Below, piece after piece: positions 1 through 8,988 of a DNA stretch of 64,000 bases (positions are counted from its first letter, which is position 1; the number at the start of each line of letters is the position of its first letter). Source of the stretch: Ralstonia pickettii DTP0602. Its GTDB lineage: Bacteria > Pseudomonadota > Gammaproteobacteria > Burkholderiales > Burkholderiaceae. The notes beneath the pieces were generated by a model. The model was given only the letters and a program-made list of their open reading frames with translations. It ran no database searches and was not told the DNA's origin. The stretch covers positions 496,001 through 560,000 of the forward strand of contig CP006668.1 of assembly GCA_000471925.1 (NCBI GenBank). The letters are read 5' to 3'. A program made the translations under genes and the position numbers.

Positions 1-431
1 TCGGCATTGCCGCGAGTCACCGCAAGCAAGACGTCCGCTGAAGACTCATCCATCACCCGCAGCCGGATAAGCGGATATCGCCGATGGAATTCCGCTACGA
101 CGGACGGCAGAAAATACCCCACCGCCGATGGAACACACGCAAACGTGACCTCTCCGGACAGCCTCTCGGCGACATCGCGGATACCTAGCATCGCTTCTTC
201 CAGATCGTTCAGGACATTGCGTGCCTTGGACATGAAAGCACGGCCAACGGCGGTCAACTCGATCTTCCGGGTCGTGCGGACAAAAAGATCCACGCCAAGC
301 GCTTCCTCGAGCTTATCAACACGCCGTGACAGTGCTGATTGCGAAAGGAAGAGTACCTCCGAAGCGGCTCGGAAACTACCGAGGTCGGCTACGGCGAGAA
401 AGGCGCGTAAATCGGCGAGGTCGAAATTCAT
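1..431 (-). CDS. LysR-family transcriptional regulator (C-terminal part outside the window)
   Basis: About 143 codons from an ATG at 431, running off the left edge. The N-terminus is a typical LysR winged helix-turn-helix (residues about 4-62, with SQSALSRRVDKLEE as the recognition region), followed by the start of the effector-binding domain (VTFACVPSAVGYFLPSVV). It is divergent from the Bug receptor gene at 607, a layout in which the regulator usually controls the receptor or its catabolic partners and represses itself. The intergenic region 432-606 should hold the operator, although no clear repeat was picked out by eye. The ligand is unknown. Family assignment is secure. Confidence 0.93.
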   Translation of the reverse strand, partial: MNFDLADLRAFLAVADLGSFRAASEVLFLSQSALSRRVDKLEEALGVDLFVRTTRKIELTAVGRAFMSKARNVLNDLEEAMLGIRDVAERLSGEVTFACVPSAVGYFLPSVVAEFHRRYPLIRLRVMDESSADVLLAVTRGNA

Positions 432-606
432 GTGTAAAACGCAAGAATCCATCGAATATTTGCACTTTACACGGAAATGCCCGGCGTAGATCATTGCCTC
501 ACAAAACGTTGCCAGGTGCGGAGGCCGGCTTACGAGGGGTGGAGACAACCTCGGAGCGAGGTGTGCCCTGGCTTGCTCACGCATTCCATCTCGATAGAAG
601 AGCAAT

Positions 607-1668
607 ATGAGATCTGAAGAATCCGATACGCCCCCAGCGCTTGATCTTGCACATCCACTTTCCACCACACGTCGTAAACGGCTAAGCCATGGGCTGGTTC
701 TGGCGTTCTCCGTCGCGACGGCCTGCTGCATGGGCTTGCCTGAGCCTGCGCAGGCGCAGGCTCAGGCGTGGACGCCGGCTAAGCCCATACGACTGATCGT
801 GCCATATGGGCCGGGAGGCAGTTCCGACGTCATCGCGCGCTCCATCGCAGCGGAAATGTCCAAGAACCTGGGGCAACAAGTCATCGTGGATAACAAGGGC
901 GGTGGTCAAGGCATCGTTGCCATGCAAGACGCAGCGCGTGCGACGCCGGATGGCTACACCATGGTGCTGGGACACGTCGGCACCTTGGCGGTCAATCCGG
1001 CCATGATGCCCCGACTGCCCTACGATCCAGAGAAGGACTACGCTCCCGTGACGCTGTTGGCCAAGGTGCCTATGGTTTTTGCGGTTGGCCCTGCCGTAAA
1101 TGCCAGGTCATTGGCCGCCTTCGTTTCACTGGCAAAGGCAAAGCCGGGCAAGCTGACCTATGGCTCGGCCGGCAACGGAAGCGCCGGTCACCTTGCCTTC
1201 GAAATGCTGAAAGTCACGGTGCACGCCGATCTTCTACATGTCCCTTACAAGGGGACCGGCGCGCAAATGACAGATCTGCTGGCCGGCAATATCGACGCTG
1301 CGGCAGCGGGGCTTCCCGGATTTCTTCCACACGTGAAAGCAGGCCGGCTACGCATCCTGGCCGTGGGGGCGGCCGAGCGCCTCCCTGCTATCCCTGATGT
1401 TCCTACCGTCGCAGAGCAAGGCTATCCGGGCTTTGAAAGTTCCCAGTGGTTTGGACTGCTGGTTCCGGCCAAGACGCCAACCGTAGTGGTCGAGCGCTTG
1501 CATGCGGAAGCCGTGAAGGCGCTGAACAGCCCCGCGGTACGCCATCGCCTGGCCGAAGATTCCAGCGCCCCGATGGGGCAAGGCCCTGAGGAATTTGCCC
1601 GATTTATCCGGGCCGAACGGAATCGCTGGGGCGCTGTGGTTCGCAGCGCCAACGTCAAGGCCAACTAG
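607..1668 (+). CDS. Bug/TctC-family periplasmic solute-binding receptor
   Basis: A 353-residue tripartite tricarboxylate transporter receptor. After an unusually long N-region, a hydrophobic stretch ending near PAQAQAQA (about residue 50) looks like a Sec signal peptide. The mature protein starts with the family pattern KPIRLIVPYGPGGSSDVIAR, then has ATPDGYTMVLG and LLHVPYKGTGAQMTDLLAG. These proteins bind carboxylates, amides or related small molecules in the periplasm. No tctA or tctB gene is nearby, so it is an orphan receptor or shares a membrane component. The divergent LysR at 431 and the downstream dehydrogenase (1735) suggest uptake or sensing of a hydroxy- or keto-acid; this is inference. 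A purine-rich RBS (AGAAGAG) precedes ATG 607. Confidence 0.93.
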   Translation: MRSEESDTPPALDLAHPLSTTRRKRLSHGLVLAFSVATACCMGLPEPAQAQAQAWTPAKPIRLIVPYGPGGSSDVIARSIAAEMSKNLGQQVIVDNKGGGQGIVAMQDAARATPDGYTMVLGHVGTLAVNPAMMPRLPYDPEKDYAPVTLLAKVPMVFAVGPAVNARSLAAFVSLAKAKPGKLTYGSAGNGSAGHLAFEMLKVTVHADLLHVPYKGTGAQMTDLLAGNIDAAAAGLPGFLPHVKAGRLRILAVGAAERLPAIPDVPTVAEQGYPGFESSQWFGLLVPAKTPTVVVERLHAEAVKALNSPAVRHRLAEDSSAPMGQGPEEFARFIRAERNRWGAVVRSANVKAN

Positions 1669-1734
1669 GCAGCCGGCGCCAGGTCCTTCCTGTTTCATTG
1701 ATCTTCCGCTGCACCAACACAATTGGGTAACTCT

Positions 1735-2787
1735 ATGAATGTACAAACGGACAGCCGCGCAACCTTGCCGGAGGCGGCGCTTCGCGACCTTGGCAGCCAG
1801 GCGTTCCAAGGGTTGGGGCTGACTCCCGCTGATGCTGATGAAGTCGTCAACCTCCTTGTGACGGCTGACCTTTTCGGGCTTTCCACCCACGGCCTGAGTC
1901 GTATCGAGTCTTACGGCGAGCGCCTCGAAGTTGCCGGAATTGCCGCACGGCCGGCTATCCAGGTCGAACGTGTTGCCAGCGCGCTCGTCAAGGTAGACGG
2001 GGGCAACGGCGTTGGTCCATTGGTCGGCATGAAAGGCTTGAAAGCCGCCATGGAAGTGGCCGGGGAATGCGGCATCGGGATGGCGCTGGTGCGAGGCAGC
2101 AATCATTTCGGTCCCGTATCGCCCTACTGCCATATCGCTGCAGAGGCGGGCTTTGCAAGCATGATCGGGAGCAATGCCACGACGACCATCGCGCCCTGGG
2201 GCGGCAGTGACGCTCGCCTTGGCAACAGTCCGCTTGGCTTTGGCGTACCCGGTCACGACGGCGCCCACTTCATGCTCGACATGGCTATGAGCGTCGTCGC
2301 ACGTGCCAAGATCCGCAATGCGCTCAAGGCGGGAGCGCCCATTCCGGATACGTGGGCAACCGACAAGCAAGGCCGCAAGACCACGGACCCAGCCGCCGCG
2401 CTGGCCGGCTTCCTGCTGCCAATAGGCGGGCACAAAGGCTATGGCCTGGCGCTGGTGGTGGACTTGTTCGCCGGCTTGCTATCCGATGCGGCCTACCTGA
2501 CACACGTGAAATCCTGGGTCGACGCGCCGGACGAGCCGCAGAACCTGGGGCACTTCTTTATCCTGATCGACACCCGTCGGCTGGGTTCCGCCAAATGGCT
2601 CGCCGATCGCATGAAGGACTTTGCGGCCATCCTGCACGGCTGTCCCGCGGCAGAGGAAGGAAAGCCCGTGATCGTTCCCGGTGAGATCGAGTTGTCTAAC
2701 ATGGCGCGCCAGCGCGAACAGGGCCTGACGATCGACGCATCCGTCCTGTCACTTCTGAAGCATCACGCCGCAAAACTTGCGGCTTGA
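1735..2787 (+). CDS. Malate/L-lactate/ureidoglycolate dehydrogenase-family NAD(P)-dependent oxidoreductase
   Basis: A 350-residue protein of the LDH2/malate dehydrogenase (YlbC/AllD-like) family, which oxidises 2-hydroxy acids or reduces 2-keto acids with NAD(P). Recognisable parts are STHGLSR near residue 51, DGGNGVGPLVG near 88, RGSNHFGPVSPY at 120-131 (family signature with catalytic His), SNATTTIAPWGG and the C-terminal GGHKGYGLALVVDLF. Length is normal for the family. ATG 1735 is preferred over an in-frame TTG at 1723 because the conserved N-terminus begins just after it. It follows the Bug receptor by 66 bases on the same strand, so the two are probably co-transcribed. Substrate cannot be decided. 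Confidence 0.92.
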   Translation: MNVQTDSRATLPEAALRDLGSQAFQGLGLTPADADEVVNLLVTADLFGLSTHGLSRIESYGERLEVAGIAARPAIQVERVASALVKVDGGNGVGPLVGMKGLKAAMEVAGECGIGMALVRGSNHFGPVSPYCHIAAEAGFASMIGSNATTTIAPWGGSDARLGNSPLGFGVPGHDGAHFMLDMAMSVVARAKIRNALKAGAPIPDTWATDKQGRKTTDPAAALAGFLLPIGGHKGYGLALVVDLFAGLLSDAAYLTHVKSWVDAPDEPQNLGHFFILIDTRRLGSAKWLADRMKDFAAILHGCPAAEEGKPVIVPGEIELSNMARQREQGLTIDASVLSLLKHHAAKLAA

Positions 2788-2792
2788 GAGGG

Positions 2793-2813
2793 CTTGGCCG
2801 CGTCGCGGCCAAG
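2793..2813 (+). terminator. GC-rich hairpin after the dehydrogenase gene
   Basis: A perfect inverted repeat, CTTGGCCGCG then T then CGCGGCCAAG, begins 5 bases after the dehydrogenase stop codon. It has no T-run, so it may attenuate or stabilise the 3' end rather than act as a full intrinsic terminator. Confidence 0.45.
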
Positions 2814-2857
2814 CAGGGCGCATTGCGCGCTGTCCCTCGGACTCACATCAATTGACC

Positions 2858-3610
2858 ATGACTGCTTCAAATTCCATTGCCACGACCAGCCCTCACGTTG
2901 TTGCCGAGTTGGCGCCCAACGGAGTGCTGCGGGCGTCGATCAACGTCGGCAATCCCATCCTCGCCAACCTGGACGCCGACGGGCAGCCCTTTGGTGTCTC
3001 GATTGATCTGGCACGCGAGTTTGCACGTCGGCTAGGGTTGGAGGTAGAACTGATTGTTTTCGACTCCGCCGGCAAATCCGTTGACGCGGTGACGAATGAG
3101 CAGGCGGACTTCGGCTTCTTCGCCATCGATCCCATGCGAGGCGCCGGCATTGCCTTTACCGCTCCCTACGTGCTCATCGAAGGGGCGTACCTGGTACGCG
3201 AAGACTCTGCCATACAGGAGAACGACGAAGTCGATCAGCCTGGTCGACGCGTCACGGTCGGCAAGGGAAGTGCTTACGACCTTTTTCTGACGCGGGAACT
3301 TAAGCACGCTGAGATCGTGCGAGCCCCTACTTCTCCCACGGTAGTGGACGTTTTCATCGAGCAGGGGCTGGAAGTCGCGGCCGGCGTCAGGCAACAGTTG
3401 GAGGCTGACGCCGGACGCGTGCATGGACTGAGGCTGCTGCCAGGACGCTTCATGGTTATCGAGCAGGCTATGGGATTGCCCAAGGCGCGCAGCCACGCTG
3501 CCGTCACTGTGCTGGCTCAGTTTGTGGAAGATATGAAGGCTAGCGGCTTTGTTGCCTCGTCCTTGAAGCGGCATGCCATTCAGGGGGCGTCGGTGGCACC
3601 CGCGCAGTAG
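2858..3610 (+). CDS. Family 3 extracellular solute-binding protein (amino-acid ABC type)
   Basis: A 250-residue transporter substrate-binding domain. The usual order of motifs is visible: GVLRASINVGNPILA, FGVSIDLAREFARRLG, VDAVTNEQADFGFFAIDP, then FTAPYVLIEGAYLVRED and a lobe-2 core. ATG 2858 is chosen because homologous sequence starts soon after it; upstream in-frame residues look non-coding. No signal peptide is obvious, which is unusual for a periplasmic binding protein. It could be a cytoplasmic sensor-type domain, or the true start or signal may be degenerate. No ABC permease or ATPase genes are adjacent. It follows the dehydrogenase on the same strand and may belong to the same uptake locus. 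Confidence 0.8.
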   Translation: MTASNSIATTSPHVVAELAPNGVLRASINVGNPILANLDADGQPFGVSIDLAREFARRLGLEVELIVFDSAGKSVDAVTNEQADFGFFAIDPMRGAGIAFTAPYVLIEGAYLVREDSAIQENDEVDQPGRRVTVGKGSAYDLFLTRELKHAEIVRAPTSPTVVDVFIEQGLEVAAGVRQQLEADAGRVHGLRLLPGRFMVIEQAMGLPKARSHAAVTVLAQFVEDMKASGFVASSLKRHAIQGASVAPAQ

Positions 3611-3764
3611 GAATTTCTCGCTGCGCAACCCAACCCACACGTGAACGGCCCGAACCGGCCGGGAGCGGACCTTCCAGCTGATAGCGGCCACCGGCCGCTT
3701 CTCGGGCGGTCCTGCGCCCAGAAGAGGTGCGTTCAGGCAGTGAATGTCCCGGGCGCGGCGCTGG

Positions 3765-4610
3765 CTATGTCGAATAAAGCGTGATGAGAAAGAGCACAAA
3801 CCGATAGCCGATGACGATGCCTCCTGCTGCCAGGGTCAGGGCAACGGCCGACACCACCCGCCCGGCGCCGTTCACATCGAAGACCCGCGCCTCTGCGGCA
3901 TACACATACACGCCGCACGCCGCGAGGATAATGAGCGTGAGAACATTATCGACCATGGCGTCCTGCAGACCTGGCCCGCCGACTCGCGCGTAGAGCGCGG
4001 ACGCTACGATTGCGAGCGAAAACAACAGCAGCATGAACGTGTAGAGATGCAGCGAAAAAACGATATGCGTCATGAGCGCCTTGCGCTTTGCAGCGAACAC
4101 GAGCGATAACAGCAGCGCGAAAGGTATCGTCATCAGAACAACGAGCGACTTCGCGTTCAACACCACGGCCCGATTGAAAACCGGCCCGTAGGATTCGAGG
4201 CTACGATGCGAGACCCGCAGCCGCTCCGCGACCATTGAACGAGCCAACTCGCTCCAGTCTTGCTGATACATATGCGAGTCGAGCGTCGAGCTGAAGACGT
4301 TTGCTCCGGTCAGCGATTGAACGGCGAAGAAGAACACATTGGCTACGAGGAACAACTGGATCGGCGCGATGTAAGGCTTACGCGCTCCAGCGAGGTATGA
4401 CATGGTCAGGGACCCTGGATAACGCAGCAGGCACCAGAAGGTTCGGACCATCTTGCCATCGACGCTCGTCAGTGCATGTAGCAGGTTGCCGAGAAGCCCA
4501 CGCATCGTGAGATCGCGCGGTGCGAGCGGCGCCTCGCCGCATTGTGGGCAGAACGGCGTGCCGACGGGCCGCCTGCAAGTCGGGCATGTCCAGGTTCCGT
4601 TAGCGCTCAC
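3765..4610 (-). CDS. DUF3667 family membrane protein with N-terminal zinc ribbon
   Basis: A 281-residue protein. The N-terminus has paired cysteines C9-x2-C12 and C21-x2-C24, a zinc-ribbon pattern. The following segment, from DLTMRGLLGNLLHALTS to the YPGSLTMSYLAGARKPYIAP stretch, matches the DUF3667 core. Four or more hydrophobic segments follow (FLVANVFFFAVQSL, VVLMTIPFALLLSLVFA, a segment around LYTFMLLLFSLAIVASALY, and a C-terminal pair). Function is unknown; the family is described only as a membrane protein of bacteria. It is transcribed towards the solute-binding gene and has no evident operon partner. Confidence 0.85.
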   Translation of the reverse strand: MSANGTWTCPTCRRPVGTPFCPQCGEAPLAPRDLTMRGLLGNLLHALTSVDGKMVRTFWCLLRYPGSLTMSYLAGARKPYIAPIQLFLVANVFFFAVQSLTGANVFSSTLDSHMYQQDWSELARSMVAERLRVSHRSLESYGPVFNRAVVLNAKSLVVLMTIPFALLLSLVFAAKRKALMTHIVFSLHLYTFMLLLFSLAIVASALYARVGGPGLQDAMVDNVLTLIILAACGVYVYAAEARVFDVNGAGRVVSAVALTLAAGGIVIGYRFVLFLITLYST

Positions 4611-4828
4611 GGTATTCCTCCTTGGTTAAACGAGCACCTCCCGCTCTGTGGCGACTACATTACCGCAAGCACGCCGTGCCGGGTGGGCCCTGTGAGCGCC
4701 TGTGCGTCTATGCAGCCTGGCTCTGCAAAATCAGAGATTCCGTCGCATCGACCCTTGTCTTATCTTGGTAACAGGCCCACTCGCGTCGTCCATCGCTTGA
4801 AGAGAGAACTCATTCAGTCATTGAAAGC

Positions 4829-4859
4829 CGCAGGCCGCCGCCCATGGCTACGGCCTGCG
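4829..4859 (-). terminator. Inverted repeat downstream of the second Bug gene
   Basis: CGCAGGCCG (4829-4837) pairs with CGGCCTGCG (4851-4859), with a 13-base loop, immediately after the stop codon of the minus-strand Bug gene. No strong T-run is visible on either side, so termination is plausible but not certain. The rest of 4611-4828 holds no recognised feature. Confidence 0.4.
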
Positions 4860-4865
4860 CAGCAA

Positions 4866-5834
4866 TCACTTCTCCTGCATCTTGGCGGCCTTGACGATCT
4901 CGCCCAGCCTTTTCCGCTCCGCGTTAACAAACTTCACAAAATCCGCACGCGTGCCGCCAACCGGCTCGATGCCCACGGCCTTGAGCTTTGCCGCGGCGTC
5001 CGGATCCTTCATGGCCTTGTCCACCGCTGCAGCCACCTTGTCGAGGATGGCGTCGGGAGTGCCCTTGGGGGCGTGGATGCCGGCCCAGTGCGCAATCTGC
5101 AGGTCCGGAAAGCCTTGCTCCACGGCGGTGGAGAGTTGGGGATAGGCCGATATGCGCTGCGTCCACGTCGTCGCCAGCGCCTTGAATTTGCCTTCGTGCA
5201 GGATATGCGGAAGCGCGATGATACTGGCTTCGGAGGTTCCTTCGACCTGGCCTCCCAGGACTGCCGTGGTGCTCTCCGACCCGCTCTTGTAGGGCACCGG
5301 CTGCAGCTTCGCGCCATATTTCACGTTAAGGATTTCGGCGACAAAGTGCGGGGTGCTGCCGGTTCCCGCGGTGGCGAAGTTGAAGCCGTTCCCTTTCTTC
5401 GATGCCTCGACAAAGTCGCGCAGATCCTTGTAGGGCGCGTTTTTCGGCACGACGATGACCGAGGGAGCAAGTCCGATCATGGCGACGGGGACCAGCGCGT
5501 CATCCTTGAACGGGATGGACTTCTTGATCATGCTGTTGGAGATGACGCCGGCCGCGCTGATCAGGAAGGTGTAGCCATCGGGCTTGCTCTTGGCCACCAT
5601 GTCGGCGCCGACGGTGCCGCCCGCGCCGGGGCGGTTTTCGACCAGTACGGTCTGGCCCAGCACCCTGGAAGCCCCCTCGGCCGCCGCGCGTGCCATCAGG
5701 TCATTGGCGCCGCCAGCGGCAAACGGCACGACAAAGCGAATCGTTTTGTTTGGCCACTGGCCTTGTGCGCAAGCCGGCGTAGCCGAGATCAGGCCTGCCG
5801 TTGCAAGGAGGCCCAGGGTGAGTCGGTATTTCAT
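4866..5834 (-). CDS. Bug/TctC-family periplasmic solute-binding receptor
   Basis: A 322-residue receptor. A signal peptide (KYRLTLGLLATAGLISATPACAQG) is followed by the family opening NKTIRFVVPFAAGGANDLMAR, then KPDGYTFLISAAG, FNFATAGTGSTPHFVAE and LQPVPYKSGSESTTAVLGG. ATG 5834 is preferred; an in-frame TTG two codons earlier is the only alternative. It lies directly downstream of the isocitrate lyase/PEP mutase-family lyase gene on the same strand (53 bases), so both are probably read from the sigma-54 promoter at 6804-6818. That would tie uptake of a C4-C7 di- or tricarboxylate to its cleavage. The coupling is inferred. Confidence 0.93.
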   Translation of the reverse strand: MKYRLTLGLLATAGLISATPACAQGQWPNKTIRFVVPFAAGGANDLMARAAAEGASRVLGQTVLVENRPGAGGTVGADMVAKSKPDGYTFLISAAGVISNSMIKKSIPFKDDALVPVAMIGLAPSVIVVPKNAPYKDLRDFVEASKKGNGFNFATAGTGSTPHFVAEILNVKYGAKLQPVPYKSGSESTTAVLGGQVEGTSEASIIALPHILHEGKFKALATTWTQRISAYPQLSTAVEQGFPDLQIAHWAGIHAPKGTPDAILDKVAAAVDKAMKDPDAAAKLKAVGIEPVGGTRADFVKFVNAERKRLGEIVKAAKMQEK

Positions 5835-5887
5835 ATGCAAGGCGTATCTCCGTCTTAGGATTGGTGATCCGGGCTGATCAGCGTGGT

Positions 5888-6772
5888 CTAGTCTTTTGCT
5901 GCGTATTCACGATCGAGTTCGTCGTACAAAGGCTTGTTGACCAGCCGTTGCCGCTCACTGAACGGCGCGACCAGCGACGCATCTTCGTCGAGCCGGCCAT
6001 TCGCACGCAGCGTGCCGAGCGCCCGCTGCATGCCAAGCACTGCGCCTTGCAGCGCTGCGTTTGCATACAGCACGATCGCGTAGCCGAGCTGTCCGAGCGC
6101 TTCGCGCGACTGCGTCGGCGTCTTGCCGCCGATCACGATGTTGATCAACTGCGGCGCGTCGATCAGCCTGGGCAGGCGCTCGATGTCGGCAAGCGATTCG
6201 GTCGCTTCGATAAACAGGATGTCCGCGCCCGCTTCGACAAAGCGATGGCCGCGCTCGATTGCGTCTTCGATGCCATGCACGGCGGCAGCATCGGTGCGCG
6301 CGATGATCAGCAGGTTGGGGTCTTCGCGCGAATCGACGGCCGCGCGGATCTTGCCGAGCATTTCGCTCGCCGCGATGACTTCCTTGCCGGAGAAATGGCC
6401 ACATTTCTTCGGCATTACCTGGTCTTCAAACTGGATCGCATCGGCGCCGCTGCGCTCGAGCGTGCGTACCGCGTGGCGCACATTGAGGGCGTTACCGAAG
6501 CCGGTGTCGGCATCCACGATCAACGGCAGCGCGACGGCGTCGCGGAGCCGTGCGGTGTGTTCCGCGACTTCGTGCAGGCCGATGAAGCCGAGATCGGGCA
6601 GGCCAAGCGACATGTTGGTAACGCCGGCGCCCGTCAGGTAGAGCGCCTCGAAGCCGGCGTCCTCGATGACGCGCGCGCTCATCGCGTTGAATGCGCCGGG
6701 CACCAGCAGGCCCTGGCGTTCATTTACCTTGGCGCGGAATGCCACGCGACGAGCGGTGGACGAGATAGTCAT
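5888..6772 (-). CDS. Isocitrate lyase/PEP mutase-superfamily lyase (2,3-dimethylmalate lyase-like)
   Basis: A 294-residue TIM-barrel enzyme of the ICL/PEPM superfamily. Visible features are the N-terminal LLVPGAFNAMSARVIEDAG, the metal-site segment VDADTGFGNALN, FEDQVMPKKCGHFSGKEV carrying the catalytic-cysteine loop (KKCGH, which marks a lyase rather than a mutase), and LIIARTDA. Such enzymes cleave 2-methylisocitrate, dimethylmalate or similar acids to pyruvate or succinate-type products. The KKCGH form and the surrounding residues resemble dimethylmalate lyase more than PrpB; this is recognition from memory. It is divergent from a PrpR-type sigma-54 activator and has a -24/-12 promoter. 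Confidence 0.9.
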   Translation of the reverse strand: MTISSTARRVAFRAKVNERQGLLVPGAFNAMSARVIEDAGFEALYLTGAGVTNMSLGLPDLGFIGLHEVAEHTARLRDAVALPLIVDADTGFGNALNVRHAVRTLERSGADAIQFEDQVMPKKCGHFSGKEVIAASEMLGKIRAAVDSREDPNLLIIARTDAAAVHGIEDAIERGHRFVEAGADILFIEATESLADIERLPRLIDAPQLINIVIGGKTPTQSREALGQLGYAIVLYANAALQGAVLGMQRALGTLRANGRLDEDASLVAPFSERQRLVNKPLYDELDREYAAKD

Positions 6773-6803
6773 AGTGTGTGTCTCCAGTTTGCGGACTTCT
6801 ACC

Positions 6804-6818
6804 GCAGGGATCGTGCCA
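6804..6818 (-). promoter_or_regulatory. Sigma-54 (-24/-12) promoter of the lyase gene
   Basis: On the minus strand this reads TGGCACG-N4-CTGC. It has the invariant GG and GC ten bases apart and matches the TGGCACG-N4-TTGC consensus at all but one defined position. The GC element is about 32 bases upstream of the lyase ATG, a normal leader length. The gene next door encodes a sigma-54 activator. Confidence 0.85.
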
Positions 6819-6874
6819 ATCGTCAGCCTTTCTTTTTCTCCTTTGAAAACAATAGCTTATAGAAAGCACTGCGC

Positions 6875-6933
6875 GTGGAACGTTCGTGAGACAATGTTCC
6901 ACTTGTTTCGTGGAACGTTTCAAAAGCGTTCCA
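6875..6933. promoter_or_regulatory. Tandem activator sites for the PrpR-type regulator
   Basis: Four alternating half-sites: GTGGAAC (6875-6881), GTTCCAC (6896-6902), GTGGAAC (6910-6916) and CGTTCCA (6927-6933). Neighbouring pairs form perfect inverted repeats with spacers of 14, 7 and about 9 bases. They lie 60-130 bases upstream of the -24/-12 promoter, where a sigma-54 enhancer site should be, and just before the activator gene, which could also be autoregulated. Confidence 0.75.
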
Positions 6934-6949
6934 TTCGGGAGATTCCATC

Positions 6950-8887
6950 GTGTCAACGCTTGCCTCGAACCGGCCCCGGGGCCGCCCGGGCATCGCGCTG
7001 GTCAGCATCAGCCAGTTAAGTACGCTATGCGAAACCGTCGCGCCGCGCTATACGGAGCACGCCAGGTTCTTTTCGGTGCGCGCGGGGTACGGCGCCGCCG
7101 TGACCGCGCTGCAGGCATATGTCGATGCAGGCAAGGTTGATGTCGTGCTGGCTGCCGGCTCCAACGGCGCCTATCTGCGCGACAACCTCAGCGTACCGGT
7201 GGTGATGGTCAAGGTGAACGGCTTTGACGTGCTCAGCGCCATCACGCATGCGATCACGATGTGGCCAGGCGCGCCAATCGGCCTGGTCCTGCACGAAACG
7301 GTGTCGAAGGAACTGACCGACCTCAGCGCGTGGCTGAACGTCGCATTGAAACAGCGCGCATACCGTTCGATCGACGAAGTCCGGGTGGCCGTCGACACGC
7401 TCGCCGCCGAGGGCTGCACCGTCATCATCGGCCCGGGCATGGCGTGCGATCTCGCGCTGCGGGCGGGGCTGCACAGCGTGTTTCTCTATTCCCTCGGTGC
7501 CGTTGAAGAAGCGTTCGAGCGCTCCATTGAGCTGGCGCGCATGAGCCGCCAGAAGGAGTCAAAGCGCGTGCGACTCAACACGATCGTCGCGCATCTGCGC
7601 GACGGCGTCGCCGCATTCGACGAGGCCGGCCAACTGGAAGTGGTCAATCCTGCGATGCTCGATCTGCTCGGACTCGACCGCGCGCACGACCTGGCGCCGC
7701 AACTGGCGAGAGCGGTCGGCCCGCTGCTGCGCGAAACGCTCGACACCGACACGCCGAGCGACGAGCGCATCGAGCAGATCGGCGGTCGTTCGCTGATCGT
7801 CAATTGCGTGCCGATCGTCGAGCATGGTTTGCGTTCCGGCGCGGTGGTCACGGTGCAAGACGCACTGATCGCGCAGCGCATCGACCGCTCGTTGCGAACC
7901 AGTCAGCGGCCGAAACACCTGGTGGCGCGGCACAGCCTGGCCGACTTGACCGGCGCATCGCCGGCGCTCGAGCGTGTGCGGCGCCTGGCGCGCGCCGGCG
8001 CCGCACACGATGCGACCGTACTGCTCACCGGCGAAAGTGGCACGGGCAAAGAACTGGTTGCGCAGGGCATCCATAATGCGAGCCGCCGGCGCGGCAACCC
8101 GTTCGTGGCGTTCAATTGCGCGGCCCTGCCGGAAGGGTTGATAGAAAGTGAGCTGTTTGGCCATGAAGAGGGCGCGTTCACCGGCGCGCGGCGCGGCGGC
8201 AAACCTGGCCTCTTCGAAATCGCGCATACGGGCACCATCTTTCTTGATGAAGTCGGCGAAATGCCGGCGGCGGCGCAAAGCCGCTTGCTGCGCGTGCTGC
8301 AGGAGCGCGAAGTGATGAAGCTCGGCTCGGGGCGCGCGACGCCGATTGACGTTCGCGTCATCGCCGCGACGCATCGGGACCTGCGTGCGCTGGTCGAGCA
8401 AGGCGCATTTCGCGCCGATCTGTATTTCCGGCTCAACCTGTTGCACATCGAACTCCCGCCATTGCGCGAGCGGCGCGGCGATATTCCGGGCCTTGCGCGG
8501 CATCTGCTCGGCCGCAATGCAACAAAGTACGAGTTGCCCGCCACGGCCACGGAGCGCGTTCTGGAATTTCTGACGCCGCTGTTCGAACAATACGCATGGC
8601 CCGGAAACGTACGGGAGCTCGACAACCTGGTTGCTCGCGCGGCGATTTATGTGGGCGATGGTCCGAGTGGCGCGTGGCAGGATCTGCGGGACTTTTTTCC
8701 GGAGTTTGGACAGATACAAGCGCCGCCGGTCCCGGCGGCCAGGCGCAAGGTCGTCGATTCGCCGCCTGCGGCAGTGACCCGCGACGACGTCATGCGTGCT
8801 CTGGAAGCAAATGGCGGTAACCGCGCCGCAGCGAGCCGTGCGCTCGGGATTGGGCGGACCACGCTGTGGAGACTGATGAAGGCGTGA
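6950..8887 (+). CDS. PrpR-type sigma-54-dependent transcriptional activator
   Basis: A 645-residue regulator beginning with GTG at 6950. Residues about 10-190 form a PrpR_N-like sensor domain ([20 protein letters not shown]). A PAS-like region follows ([21 protein letters not shown]). The AAA+ domain has Walker A GESGTGKE, the sigma-54 contact loop [15 protein letters not shown], Walker B IFLDEV and the arginine-finger region. The C-terminus is a Fis-type helix-turn-helix ([20 protein letters not shown]). It is divergent from the lyase gene, with paired GTGGAAC sites between them. PrpR proteins sense methylcitrate-like acids; here the inducer is probably the lyase substrate or a CoA-pathway acid (inference). 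Confidence 0.95.
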   Translation: MSTLASNRPRGRPGIALVSISQLSTLCETVAPRYTEHARFFSVRAGYGAAVTALQAYVDAGKVDVVLAAGSNGAYLRDNLSVPVVMVKVNGFDVLSAITHAITMWPGAPIGLVLHETVSKELTDLSAWLNVALKQRAYRSIDEVRVAVDTLAAEGCTVIIGPGMACDLALRAGLHSVFLYSLGAVEEAFERSIELARMSRQKESKRVRLNTIVAHLRDGVAAFDEAGQLEVVNPAMLDLLGLDRAHDLAPQLARAVGPLLRETLDTDTPSDERIEQIGGRSLIVNCVPIVEHGLRSGAVVTVQDALIAQRIDRSLRTSQRPKHLVARHSLADLTGASPALERVRRLARAGAAHDATVLLTGESGTGKELVAQGIHNASRRRGNPFVAFNCAALPEGLIESELFGHEEGAFTGARRGGKPGLFEIAHTGTIFLDEVGEMPAAAQSRLLRVLQEREVMKLGSGRATPIDVRVIAATHRDLRALVEQGAFRADLYFRLNLLHIELPPLRERRGDIPGLARHLLGRNATKYELPATATERVLEFLTPLFEQYAWPGNVRELDNLVARAAIYVGDGPSGAWQDLRDFFPEFGQIQAPPVPAARRKVVDSPPAAVTRDDVMRALEANGGNRAAASRALGIGRTTLWRLMKA

Positions 8888-8988
8888 GGGGGCTCACGCA
8901 AACTGGCAGTGGGTGGTTGTCGACGCTCATCTTCTCGCCGCAGAGGAGGACCGGCGTGCTTTGGGCGGCAATCCAGGCGCCAGTGGTG

